A stretch of DNA of 64,000 nt from an uncultured Cellulosilyticum sp. (lineage in GTDB: Bacteria; Bacillota; Clostridia; Lachnospirales; Cellulosilyticaceae). Below are positions 44,233 to 52,076 of this stretch, piece by piece (position 1 is the stretch's first letter; every line of letters starts with the position of its first letter). The position numbers and the translations under genes were made by a program. The notes beneath the pieces were generated by a model. That model did no database searches, was not told the DNA's origin, and was given only the letters and a program-made list of their open reading frames with translations. Location: assembly GCA_934725855.1 (NCBI GenBank), contig CAKVCL010000013.1, positions 23,240-87,239 of the forward strand, written 5' to 3'.

Positions 44233-44712
44233 TTAAGCCTTTGTAATATCTTCAAAGCTTCCTTCTATATAATCACAAAGCGCCCTTGGGCTTAAAGTAA
44301 CTTGAACCCCAATCTTTCCCCCACTAACGGTTATTTGCTCTAAGCTTTTTGCACTTTCGTGAATAAAGGTGCGAAAAGCTTTTTTCATGCCAATTGGACT
44401 ACAGCCTCCACGAATATACCCCGTTGTTTTCTGTAAATCTTTGACATGAAGCATTTCAATACTTTTTTCACCTGCTACTTGACCTGCTTTCTTTAAATCC
44501 AGTTCCAAATCTACCGGAATGACAAAAACATAATTAACTTTTGATTTTCCAACTGCCACAAGTGTTTTAAAAACCTGCTCTGGTTTTTTGCCAATCTTAC
44601 TTGCAACGGCTTGTCCATCAATTTTTCCATCTTTTACTTCATAGGTGGTCATCTCATAAGGTATTTTTGCTTGTTCTAATAATCGCATCACATTGGTTTT
44701 TGGATTAGCCAT
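44233..44712 (-). CDS. ybaK: Cys-tRNA(Pro)/aminoacyl-tRNA deacylase YbaK
   Basis: YbaK/EbsC-type proteins hydrolyse mischarged Cys-tRNA(Pro) and so protect translation accuracy. The 159-residue single-domain protein has the family landmarks KTLVAVG, FVIPVDLELDLKKA, a lysine-rich centre (AGEKSIEM) and the substrate-binding loop GYIRGGCSPIGMKKAF. Length is typical. It stands between a convergent patatin gene and the downstream importer operon, apparently as its own unit, and has no functional link to the neighbours. Confidence 0.93.
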   Translation of the reverse strand: MANPKTNVMRLLEQAKIPYEMTTYEVKDGKIDGQAVASKIGKKPEQVFKTLVAVGKSKVNYVFVIPVDLELDLKKAGQVAGEKSIEMLHVKDLQKTTGYIRGGCSPIGMKKAFRTFIHESAKSLEQITVSGGKIGVQVTLSPRALCDYIEGSFEDITKA

Positions 44713-44789
44713 TTTTTTAATTCTCTCCTTTTTCTTTCTCTTGCTCTTTATTATAGCATATCCCTTTTAGGGTTTCTTTTCAAATGAAA

Positions 44790-44832
44790 AACTAGTGACC
44801 AGATTAAGGCTTTCCTCATAAGGTCACTAGTT
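44790..44832 (-). terminator. Terminator of the ABC importer operon
   Basis: AACTAGTGACC (44790-44800) pairs perfectly with GGTCACTAGTT (44822-44832), 8 nt past the binding-protein stop codon, followed by TTTTC on the minus strand. Confidence 0.8.
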
Positions 44833-44839
44833 ACAAATT

Positions 44840-45847
44840 TTATTTCGTAGCTGCTTTGGCAAATTCAGTCGTTACAATGGCACTATAAGCAGGCCTTTCA
44901 TTTAATTCACCAGCTAACTCCATTACGTCCATTAAATGATTTAAGCTTTCTTCTTTTAATAAAGGTTCTGTGCACCACGTATCATTATCTTTATAGCGCT
45001 GAATGACTTTAGTCAAATCTTCTTTACTGATTTCATTAAACTGTGGCGCGATCATCTCGGCAATTTCTGCTGCTGAATGGCTCGCTACATATTGTTGTCC
45101 TTTATAAATCGCATTGGTAAAGCTCTGAATAGTTGCTTTATCTTTTTGCATATAACTTGAAAGTGTGCAGTAAGCCGTATAAGGAATTTCTCCTGAAAGC
45201 TGGCCCATAGATGCCACCACATAACCTTGTTTAGAGGCTTCTACCTCTGTAGCAGTGGGTTCAAATAACGTCACAAAATCCCCTTCTCCTCCAATAAAGG
45301 CCCCACCCATTGCTGAAAATTGAATATCTGTTCTTACATAGGTTTGCCCACCTTTTAAATCTTCACCTAACGTCAATCCTTGTGTTTTAAGGACATATTC
45401 TAATGTCATTTCAGGCATACCGCCCTTACGTCCTCCGATAATCTCTTTGCCTTTTAAATCTTCAATCTTAAAATCATCTATTGGCTCACGACTTAATAAG
45501 AAATTCCCATCTCGTTTAGTCACCTGCGCAAAGTTAATTGCGTAGTCCTTACTGCCTTGATTATAAACATAAATAGAGGACTCTGGTCCCATAAATCCAA
45601 TCTGAGCTTCACCAGATAATAAAGCTGCCATGGTTTTATCAGCCCCTTGTGTCAGTAGCAAATCTACTTCTAGTCCTTCCTCTTCAAAAAAGCCAGCTTC
45701 CAATGCCACATATTGCGGGGCATAAAAAACAGAATGCGTCACTTCTGCAACGGTTACCTTCTTTGCTTTTTCACTAGCACATCCACTTAATGACACGATT
45801 AAAATCACCAGTAATACCACCACACAACTTGGTGTTAGTCTTCTCAT
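44840..45847 (-). CDS. ABC importer substrate-binding lipoprotein (NitT/TauT/NMT1-like)
   Basis: The 335-residue product has a lipoprotein signal peptide (hydrophobic segment then LSGCASEK; lipidated Cys at 22). The mature protein begins like SsuA/TauA/NMT1 binding proteins (HSVFYAPQYVALEAGFFEEE, then GADKTMAALLSGEAQIGFMG). It probably captures a small sulfonate, nitrile or pyrimidine-like solute outside the cell. The ligand cannot be told from sequence; no TPP riboswitch or sulfur gene is near. It is the last gene of an ATPase-permease-binding protein operon. Confidence 0.9.
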   Translation of the reverse strand: MRRLTPSCVVVLLVILIVSLSGCASEKAKKVTVAEVTHSVFYAPQYVALEAGFFEEEGLEVDLLLTQGADKTMAALLSGEAQIGFMGPESSIYVYNQGSKDYAINFAQVTKRDGNFLLSREPIDDFKIEDLKGKEIIGGRKGGMPEMTLEYVLKTQGLTLGEDLKGGQTYVRTDIQFSAMGGAFIGGEGDFVTLFEPTATEVEASKQGYVVASMGQLSGEIPYTAYCTLSSYMQKDKATIQSFTNAIYKGQQYVASHSAAEIAEMIAPQFNEISKEDLTKVIQRYKDNDTWCTEPLLKEESLNHLMDVMELAGELNERPAYSAIVTTEFAKAATK

Positions 45848-45905
45848 AAGCTCACCTCTACTAACTGCTAATTATTTACATCTACTATACAATACGCCCC
45901 TTCTT

Positions 45906-46721
45906 TTATTTGGTGACTCTTTTTTTAGTAAACCATTTCTCTAGACCGTTAACTGCGGCATACATCAAGAAGGCACAAATGGCTAATACAACAACGCCCA
46001 TCATAACTAGGTCTAATCTAAACACCTGCCCCCCATAAACAATCAAATAGCCCAGTCCATAACGTGACACCAAGAATTCTCCAACGATTACCCCTACCCA
46101 TGATAAACCAATATTAATCTTCACAATATGAATCATATTGCCGATATTAGCTGGTAAAATGAGCTTGGTTAAAATCTGAAGCTTGGTGGCTCCAAAGCTT
46201 TTCAGCATTTTAATCTTCTCTTCATCCATCAAAGAAAAATAATTATAAGCAGATAAAATAGTGGTCACAATAGAAATTGTAATCGCCGTTACAACAATCC
46301 CACCAATTCCAGCCCCTGCCCACACAATAATAATGGGCGCCAGCGCCGTTTTAGGCAAAGCATTTAACACCACCAAAGTCGGTGAAAAAATTTTAGCAGC
46401 TGTTTCGGACCACCATAAAATAATCGCAATGCCAATCCCTAATACCGTCCCGATTCCAAAACCTAAAATGGTTTCCCAGACTGAAATCCCAATATGCAAA
46501 AATAAACTTCCATCTTTAATATACGTGATAAAGAGCTGCACAATGGCTGTGGGACTGCTAAATAAAAAAGTGTTTAAAAGCCCTAGTCTGGCTAATATTT
46601 CCCACAGCGCAATAAAAATCACTAATAAACTCATCTGCCAGCTTAAAATCATCCGCTTCTTTTTCTTTTGACAAGCTAAATAGTCGCTATACTCTATGCT
46701 ACATTGCTTTTTATGAACCAT
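45906..46721 (-). CDS. ABC importer permease
   Basis: The 271-residue permease has about six membrane helices and the BPD-type EAA loop region (SYFSLMDEEKIKMLKSFGA-like, here YFSLMDEEKIKMLKSFGATK), which docks to the ATPase. It matches TauC/SsuC permeases. ATG 46721 is preferred because AAGGAG lies 10 nt upstream and it overlaps the ATPase gene end by 11 nt, a typical coupling. An upstream extension to 46802 would lie wholly inside the ATPase gene and have no hydrophobic or domain support. Confidence 0.93.
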   Translation of the reverse strand: MVHKKQCSIEYSDYLACQKKKKRMILSWQMSLLVIFIALWEILARLGLLNTFLFSSPTAIVQLFITYIKDGSLFLHIGISVWETILGFGIGTVLGIGIAIILWWSETAAKIFSPTLVVLNALPKTALAPIIIVWAGAGIGGIVVTAITISIVTTILSAYNYFSLMDEEKIKMLKSFGATKLQILTKLILPANIGNMIHIVKINIGLSWVGVIVGEFLVSRYGLGYLIVYGGQVFRLDLVMMGVVVLAICAFLMYAAVNGLEKWFTKKRVTK

Positions 46722-47460
46722 TATTTTCCAGCTCCTTCCATAGTAAATCAAAGTACTGATTAAATCCTTCTGCTTTTCGTGTCGATAAAGGCGTTCTCTC
46801 ACCCTCTATATCAAACTCAATGTCATAGGTGGATTTAATCGTTGCTGGTCGACTTGATAGTACACAAATGCGATCACATATGGAAATGGCTTCTGCAATG
46901 TCATGTGTCACTAAGACAGCCTCTTTATTTTCTCGTTTGATAATTTGATAAATATCATCACTTACCATCAGACGAGTTTGATAGTCCAAAGCTGAAAATG
47001 GTTCATCCAATAATAAAATATCTGGACTGGTGGATAGGGTTCGAATCAGTGCGGCTCTTTGCCTCATCCCACCTGATAATTCACGAGGATAACGGTCCTT
47101 AAAGTCCCATAATCCATAGGTTTTTAATAAATGCTCTACTTTTTCCTTGGTTTCCTCCGTTAATTTCTTCTGAATTTCAAGTCCTATTAGGACATTATCC
47201 ATAATGGTCCGCCACTCTAAAAGGTGATCTCTTTGAAACATATAGCCAATCTCACCATCTATTGTAATATGACCACTTGTTGGTTCTAAAATATGAGATA
47301 ACATATTTAGTATAGTGGATTTTCCACTTCCTGATGGTCCTAATATGCCTAATATCTCCCCTCTTTTTAGCGTCATATTTAGCTGATTAATGACCAAGAT
47401 TTCTCCATCCTCTGTATAAAATCGCTTACTAACATCGACTACCTCTATACGATTTTGCAT
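46711..47460 (-). CDS. ABC importer ATPase (TauB/SsuB-like)
   Basis: The 249-residue ATP-binding protein has Walker A GPSGSGKST, the Q-loop FQRDHLL, signature LSGGMRQRAAL, Walker B ILLLDEPFSALD and the H-loop VTHDIAEA, and matches the TauB/SsuB type of nitrate/sulfonate/taurine importers. ATG 47460 follows AAGGGGGG by about 9 nt. It is the first gene of the three-gene operon, unlike the common order in which the binding protein leads. The upstream region shows no recognised riboswitch. Confidence 0.95.
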   Translation of the reverse strand: MQNRIEVVDVSKRFYTEDGEILVINQLNMTLKRGEILGILGPSGSGKSTILNMLSHILEPTSGHITIDGEIGYMFQRDHLLEWRTIMDNVLIGLEIQKKLTEETKEKVEHLLKTYGLWDFKDRYPRELSGGMRQRAALIRTLSTSPDILLLDEPFSALDYQTRLMVSDDIYQIIKRENKEAVLVTHDIAEAISICDRICVLSSRPATIKSTYDIEFDIEGERTPLSTRKAEGFNQYFDLLWKELENNGS

Positions 47461-47602
47461 TTTACTAGTTCCCCCCTTGTGCTTTCTCAAAACAAGTCAA
47501 GATGTTATGTTTCATATAAGCTATTACTATTTTATTAATCCGTCCAAGAGGTTGTGCTTTTCCTTACATCACTTTACATTTTTTGTCAGCTTATTTGCTT
47601 CC

Positions 47603-47639
47603 TTGCCCCTACCGTTTACCTTACGTTATAATAAACGTA
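47603..47639 (+). promoter_or_regulatory. yfcE promoter with palindrome over the -10
   Basis: TTGCCC (47603-47608), 18 nt and TATAAT (47627-47632) precede yfcE. A palindrome TACGTT-N6-AACGTA (47622-47639) overlaps the -10, so a repressor site is possible. Confidence 0.45.
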
Positions 47640-47666
47640 TCTATTAACCAGAAAGGATGTCAATCA

Positions 47667-48221
47667 ATGCGCTATTTTATCATTTCAGATATTCATGGTT
47701 CAAGCACCTATTTAAAGAAGGTTCTTGAAACCTTTCATTCGGGGCAATATGATTTTCTTATTATTTTAGGAGATATTTTATATCATGGGCCTCGTAATCC
47801 TATTCCAGAAGGCTATAATCCACAGGAAGTAGCTAATTTACTTAATCCACTCTCTTCTCAGATTATTGCTTGCAGAGGCAATTGTGACGCTGAAGTGGAA
47901 CAAATGGTTCTTGAGTTTCCTTGTCAAAATGATTATGCCCTAGTCGTAGACGGTAAAGTCAGTTTATTTATCACACATGGTCATCGCTATACTTTAGATA
48001 ACTTTCCAAAAGCACCTGGGCAATCTGTTTTTCTCTCTGGCCATACCCATCTTTGGCTCCTAGAAAAACAAAAAGATGTTTTAGTCTGTAATCCTGGTTC
48101 TATTACATTGCCTAAAGAAAATCGGCCTCATACTTATGCGACTTTTGAAAATGGGGTCATGACCATCTTCACTTTAGAGGGTACTATCCTCTCACAGCGA
48201 AGTCTCTCCTCATGCGATTAA
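47667..48221 (+). CDS. yfcE: YfcE-type metallophosphoesterase
   Basis: YfcE is a Mn2+-dependent phosphodiesterase. The 184-residue protein from ATG 47667 (AAAGGA upstream) matches the family's usual length and carries the five metal-binding blocks in order: FIISDIHGS, ILGDILYHGPRNP, CRGNCDAEV, FITHGHRYTL and SGHTHLW. A cyclic-phosphodiester or general phosphodiester substrate is known for E. coli YfcE; the physiological target is unclear. It is divergent from the importer operon and is followed by glnB at a distance of 100 bp. Confidence 0.93.
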   Translation: MRYFIISDIHGSSTYLKKVLETFHSGQYDFLIILGDILYHGPRNPIPEGYNPQEVANLLNPLSSQIIACRGNCDAEVEQMVLEFPCQNDYALVVDGKVSLFITHGHRYTLDNFPKAPGQSVFLSGHTHLWLLEKQKDVLVCNPGSITLPKENRPHTYATFENGVMTIFTLEGTILSQRSLSSCD

Positions 48222-48321
48222 TCCCTACGTGCTTCTAGCAAAATTTCTAAAATATGATTCATTTTTCTTTATTATGTGATAAAATCAAAAAAAGAAAATG
48301 CAATCATGAGGAGTGATGATA

Positions 48322-48687
48322 ATGGAAAAACCAATGTATAAAATTGAGATTATTACAAGACCCCGCATGCTGGATTCGCTCAAGGATGCTCTTAATGAAA
48401 TTGGTATTACAGGCATTACGGTTTCACAGGTTTTAGGTTGCGGCATGCAAAAAGGCGCTACCGAATATTATCGCGGGGTGCCAGTTGATATGAACCTCTT
48501 ACCTAAAATCAAATTAGAAATTGTGGTGTGCGAAGTGCCCGTAGATAAGGTCATTGAAACGGCTACAAAGGTTTTACGTACTGGCAAAATTGGAGATGGC
48601 AAAATTTTTGTTTCAGAAATTTCAAGAGTCGTTCGAATCCGTACAGGAGAAGAAAATTATGATGCCCTTCAAGACCACGAGGCATAA
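48322..48687 (+). CDS. glnB: P-II nitrogen-regulatory protein
   Basis: P-II proteins sense 2-oxoglutarate and ATP/ADP and regulate nitrogen targets. The 121-residue protein from ATG 48322 (AGGAG 8 nt upstream) has the P-II signature: MYKIEIITRPRMLDSLKDAL, the T-loop GCGMQKGATEYYRGVPVD with the uridylylatable Tyr50, KIKLEIVV, and the B- and C-loop GKIGDGKIFV. It is complete, but no amtB, nif, gln or other target gene is adjacent, so its partner is unclear from context. Confidence 0.93.
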   Translation: MEKPMYKIEIITRPRMLDSLKDALNEIGITGITVSQVLGCGMQKGATEYYRGVPVDMNLLPKIKLEIVVCEVPVDKVIETATKVLRTGKIGDGKIFVSEISRVVRIRTGEENYDALQDHEA

Positions 48688-48797
48688 AGTCTTTTCAATC
48701 TTTTAAATTCATGATAGGATAAATGAAGTAGCCTTAAGCTTGTGGCTTAATTAAGCCGCTAACTTAAGGTTTTATTTTATACCCAAAGGAGCCTTTT

Positions 48798-49538
48798 ATG
48801 GAAAATAAAATTTTAGCCATTGTAGATGGCAGAGAAATTACACAATCAGATGTTTTTCACTTAATTCAAAGCATTGGTCAAAATGCTTCTGCTTTTCAAG
48901 GAGAGCAAGGTCAAAAACAATTACTTGATGAACTCGTTATGCAAGAATTACTTTATTCAGATGCGCTTGCCCAAGGTTATGAAGAAGACGCTGAATTTAA
49001 AGTGGCATTAGAAGATATGAAAAAATCTTTACTCAAACAATTTGCCATGAAAAAGTTACTAGAACCTGTAGCGGCTGAGGAAAACGAAATCAAAGACTAC
49101 TATAATCAACATCCTTCATTATTTGCTTCTCCTGAAAAAGCGACTGCTAACCACATTTTAGTCGATACTTTAGAAGAAGCCACTCGTATTGCAAATGAAA
49201 TCAAAGACGGTTTAGACTTTAAAGAAGCTGCTAAAAAATACTCTAACTGTCCTTCAAGTAGTCAAGGCGGGGCATTAGGTTCATTTGGTCGTGGTCAAAT
49301 GGTTCCTGAATTTGAAAATGCCACTTTCTCAATGGAACCTGGCACGATTTCTGAGCCTGTTCAAACGCAATTCGGTTACCACCTTATTCAGCTTGAAAGC
49401 CTTACCCCTGCAGGCACTATGCCTTATGAAGCGGTTAAAGCACAAGTTAAAGAACAACTTTTACTTGCAAAACGTCAAGCCCTTTATATTGAAAAACGTG
49501 AAGAACTTGGTAAACGCTATACTGTAGAAATAAAATAA
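48798..49538 (+). CDS. Parvulin-type peptidyl-prolyl isomerase (cytoplasmic)
   Basis: The 246-residue protein has an N-terminal SurA/PrsA-like helical chaperone part (1-115, beginning IVDGREITQSDVFHLIQSIG) and a rotamase domain (about 120-215) with the hallmark blocks ANHILVDTLEEA, SQGGALGSFGRGQMVPEFE and VQTQFGYHLIQLE. Unlike PrsA, there is no signal peptide or lipobox, so it acts in the cytoplasm. AAAGGAG precedes ATG 48798. It stands alone, closed by a very strong terminator. Confidence 0.92.
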   Translation: MENKILAIVDGREITQSDVFHLIQSIGQNASAFQGEQGQKQLLDELVMQELLYSDALAQGYEEDAEFKVALEDMKKSLLKQFAMKKLLEPVAAEENEIKDYYNQHPSLFASPEKATANHILVDTLEEATRIANEIKDGLDFKEAAKKYSNCPSSSQGGALGSFGRGQMVPEFENATFSMEPGTISEPVQTQFGYHLIQLESLTPAGTMPYEAVKAQVKEQLLLAKRQALYIEKREELGKRYTVEIK

Positions 49539-49540
49539 TT

Positions 49541-49589
49541 TCAAAAAGGAGGTGCGATCAACGGATTGTTGATCGCACCTCCTTTTTGA
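49541..49589. terminator. Strong bidirectional terminator after the parvulin gene
   Basis: A perfect 22-bp stem (49541-49562 / 49568-49589) with a 5-nt loop contains A5 and T5 runs at the correct ends for both strands. It also separates the convergent Gph-like gene. Confidence 0.93.
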
Positions 49590-49653
49590 AAACTACCTAA
49601 ACGGTTTAAGCGGTATGTTTTTTATAGTTTTTTATAAGCCTTATTGTTATGGA

Positions 49654-50313
49654 CTAATCTGTTTGACTCATAATGCAAGTTTCAAGCTCTTTAGCATCTC
49701 TCACCAAATAGTCTGCCCCTTCTTCTTTTAGTTCCTCTTCGTCTCTAAAGCCCCACAACACCCCTATAGACGTCAGTTTGGCTGCCTTAGCGGTTTGAAT
49801 ATCCACATTGGAATCCCCTACATATAAACATGCTTTAGGACTGACATTAAAATGCTCCATTATTTCTAATACGCTATGTGGATTGGGTTTGGTTGGAATG
49901 CCTTCTCTTTGTCCTAAAGTATAATCAATTTGACTGCCAAAGAATTGCTTCATTAATTCTACGGCATAATCATGGGCTTTATTGGTTACGACGCCACATT
50001 GTATCCCCTTTTGGTGAAGCGTTTCTAAAAGCGCCAAGATGCCAGGATAAGGTTTCGTTTGATCTAAACTATGCTCCTTATAATAAGCATCAAACACCGC
50101 TTTAACTCGCCTCACATTGGCTTCATCTCTTGCCTCTTGGGGTAAACTTCTTTCCACTAACTTATAAATCCCATTACCTACAAATTTTTTATACGCCTTT
50201 ATATCATGTAAGGGATATCCAAAATGGGCTAACGCCACATTACAGGCTTCGCTTAAATCTGCAATAGTATCCAGTAAGGTCCCATCTAAATCAAAAATAA
50301 CTAATTGAATCAT
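49654..50313 (-). CDS. HAD-family phosphatase, phosphoglycolate phosphatase-like
   Basis: The 219-residue protein from ATG 50313 (AAGAAGGAA upstream) is a class I HAD hydrolase: DxD in LVIFDLDGTLLDT, a GVVTNKAHD motif II region, and GDSNVDIQTAKAAK as motif IV. The cap is inserted after motif I as in Gph and PpaX. The substrate could be phosphoglycolate or pyrophosphate; sequence alone does not tell. It is a separate unit converging on the parvulin gene, and azlD follows upstream. Confidence 0.85.
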   Translation of the reverse strand: MIQLVIFDLDGTLLDTIADLSEACNVALAHFGYPLHDIKAYKKFVGNGIYKLVERSLPQEARDEANVRRVKAVFDAYYKEHSLDQTKPYPGILALLETLHQKGIQCGVVTNKAHDYAVELMKQFFGSQIDYTLGQREGIPTKPNPHSVLEIMEHFNVSPKACLYVGDSNVDIQTAKAAKLTSIGVLWGFRDEEELKEEGADYLVRDAKELETCIMSQTD

Positions 50314-50364
50314 ATCTGTTCCTTCTTTCATCTTGCTTCTTTTCGTTAATGATTTCTTTATGTA

Positions 50365-50664
50365 TTATAACAAAATATGACACAAATAAACAGCTAGCAC
50401 ACTCAGTAAGGCAACGGTAGTTAATCCTCTTTCTAAATAACCTAATAATAAGGCAACTAAAGTACCAATCATGGCATACATAGGATTTTGTGTACTGTAA
50501 AAGATATGTGGAAATGTCATTCCCCCTAAAACCGCATAGGGCACATAATATAAAAAGGAACGTACAAAGCGTGACTTTACTTTTTTATTAAAAAAAGTGA
50601 GTGGAATCACACGAATACCATAAGTCACAAGGGCCATAACAATAATACTCATTAAGATATACAT
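50365..50664 (-). CDS. azlD: Branched-chain amino-acid exporter small subunit AzlD
   Basis: The 99-residue protein has four membrane helices and the AzlD signature near its start (LVTYGIRVIPLTFF) plus YVPYAVLGGMTFPHIFYS. AzlC and AzlD export branched-chain amino acids and analogues in B. subtilis. It starts 13 nt inside the end of azlC, with AAGGAGG before its ATG at 50664, so the two are translationally coupled. Confidence 0.92.
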   Translation of the reverse strand: MYILMSIIVMALVTYGIRVIPLTFFNKKVKSRFVRSFLYYVPYAVLGGMTFPHIFYSTQNPMYAMIGTLVALLLGYLERGLTTVALLSVLAVYLCHILL

Positions 50665-51389
50665 GACTCATCCTCCTTATCTTCTTGCTGCTCAATCGGT
50701 GCAATAGCCGCCATGACACCAGCAGCAATGAGTGTAACAATAATGACTGCAAATCCTGAAGAAATCTGACTAAGTGCAGGTACATAAAATAAAATGCAGC
50801 TAATGCCTACAGCTAAAAGAATAGTCATCACAATGGCTTTTGAGTGTTTTGCAGCTGGAATAATAATTGCAATAAACATGCCATATAATGCAATGCCCAG
50901 TGCATCTTGCAGGCTTGGTGGTAAGAGACCTGAAATAAGTGCGCCAGCTAGTGTCCCACCACTCCAGCCAATATAAGGCGCCAGCATCAAGCCCCCCCAA
51001 TACCATCCTGTCACTTCCCCCGGCTCCATAGAAGCGACGGCAAAAATTTCATCTGTTACGGCAAAACTCATTAATGCTCGTTGCAGACGGGTTAATTTCT
51101 TACTTACCTTTTGAGATAAAGAAAGCGACATTAAAAAATAACGCGCATTAATCATTAACATCGTTAATGCCATTTCTAGGTAACTGCCACTTGCCCCGAT
51201 CACCTTTACCCCAGCAAATTGCCCCGCGGATGTCACATTGGTCATCGAAATCAGAAGGGCTAAACTAGGTGGCAGTCCACCCGCTACTGCCATCATGCCA
51301 AAGGCAAAAGAAACAGAAAAATAACCAATTCCAATAGGAATCCCTAACTTAAATCCTTTTTTAAATTCTACTCTACTTTTTTGATTCAT
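50652..51389 (-). CDS. azlC: Branched-chain amino-acid exporter large subunit AzlC
   Basis: The 245-residue membrane protein has the AzlC pattern: FKLGIPIGIGYFSVSFAFG, MTNVTSAGQFAGVKVIGASG, ALTMLMINARYFLMSLSLSQ and an N-terminal charged lead. Eight or so membrane helices are present. ATG 51389 is one codon after a GTG; GGGGTGATG precedes it. It heads a two-gene unit with azlD. Such exporters also confer resistance to azaleucine. Its control is not visible here. Confidence 0.94.
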   Translation of the reverse strand: MNQKSRVEFKKGFKLGIPIGIGYFSVSFAFGMMAVAGGLPPSLALLISMTNVTSAGQFAGVKVIGASGSYLEMALTMLMINARYFLMSLSLSQKVSKKLTRLQRALMSFAVTDEIFAVASMEPGEVTGWYWGGLMLAPYIGWSGGTLAGALISGLLPPSLQDALGIALYGMFIAIIIPAAKHSKAIVMTILLAVGISCILFYVPALSQISSGFAVIIVTLIAAGVMAAIAPIEQQEDKEDESCIS

Positions 51390-51414
51390 CACATCACCCC
51401 ATACCTCATAAAAA

Positions 51415-51433
51415 AAGCTGCCGCCGGCAGCTT
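51415..51433 (-). terminator. hpt terminator
   Basis: AAGCTGCC-GCC-GGCAGCTT (8-bp stem, 3-nt loop) is followed on the minus strand by seven T residues. Confidence 0.85.
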
Positions 51434-51442
51434 CATTTATTT

Positions 51443-51982
51443 TTATTTTTCATAGACTTCTCGTTTTAATATCCCAATGAATGGTAAGTTACGATAGTGT
51501 TCTGCATAATCAATCCCATAGCCAATAATAAATTCATCCGGTACTTCAAATCCTATATAATCTGGTGTAATCGCTTCTTTTCTTCGCGCAGGCTTATCTA
51601 ACAAAGTACAGATTTTAATACTGGCAGGCATTCTGGTTGCTAAAAGATCTTTAAGATATTTAAGCGTTAACCCACTGTCTACTATATCTTCAACAATCAA
51701 TACATGCTCGCCTTCAATACCTCTATCAAGATCTTTAATAATCTTCACTTGTCCTGTAGAAGTCGTTGCATTTCCATAACTAGACACAGACATAAAATCC
51801 ATACGAAGTGGTAAGTCAATTTTTCTTACTAAATCACTTGTAAATATATTTGAACCCTTTAGAATCCCAACTACTACAAGTGGTTTTCCCTGATAATCCG
51901 CTGTAATTTTTTCCCCTAACTTACTGACACATGCTTCTAATTGTTTTTCGGAAAATAATATCTCTTGAACATCTTGTCGCAT
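51443..51982 (-). CDS. hpt: Hypoxanthine phosphoribosyltransferase
   Basis: Hpt salvages hypoxanthine and guanine to IMP and GMP using PRPP. The 179-residue type I phosphoribosyltransferase has the PRPP-binding loop VLIVEDIVDSGLTL, the VVGILKGSNIF loop and the FMSVSSYG flexible-loop segment, and ends at a typical length. GAGGATTGAG precedes ATG 51982. A good promoter lies upstream (52034-52062). The gene is monocistronic. Confidence 0.96.
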   Translation of the reverse strand: MRQDVQEILFSEKQLEACVSKLGEKITADYQGKPLVVVGILKGSNIFTSDLVRKIDLPLRMDFMSVSSYGNATTSTGQVKIIKDLDRGIEGEHVLIVEDIVDSGLTLKYLKDLLATRMPASIKICTLLDKPARRKEAITPDYIGFEVPDEFIIGYGIDYAEHYRNLPFIGILKREVYEK

Positions 51983-52033
51983 AACTCAATCCTCATTCCT
52001 CATATCAATTGTTATAATCTGAACTATTTTTTA

Positions 52034-52062
52034 ATTATACATCAAAACGTTCAATTTGTAAA
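52034..52062 (-). promoter_or_regulatory. hpt promoter
   Basis: On the minus strand TTTACA (52057-52062), 17 nt and TATAAT (52034-52039) lie about 50 bp before hpt. Confidence 0.7.
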
Positions 52063-52076
52063 ATTATTTTCTGATT

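Noticed and set aside
46261..46671. 136-residue open frame on the plus strand
   Set aside because: It lies fully antisense to the permease gene, has no ribosome site, and its composition (long P, I and T runs) is that of a shadow of the coding strand.
47461..47666. Possible TPP or other riboswitch upstream of the ABC importer
   Set aside because: The binding protein resembles NMT1-type proteins, so a TPP element was looked for, but no THI-box core was found.
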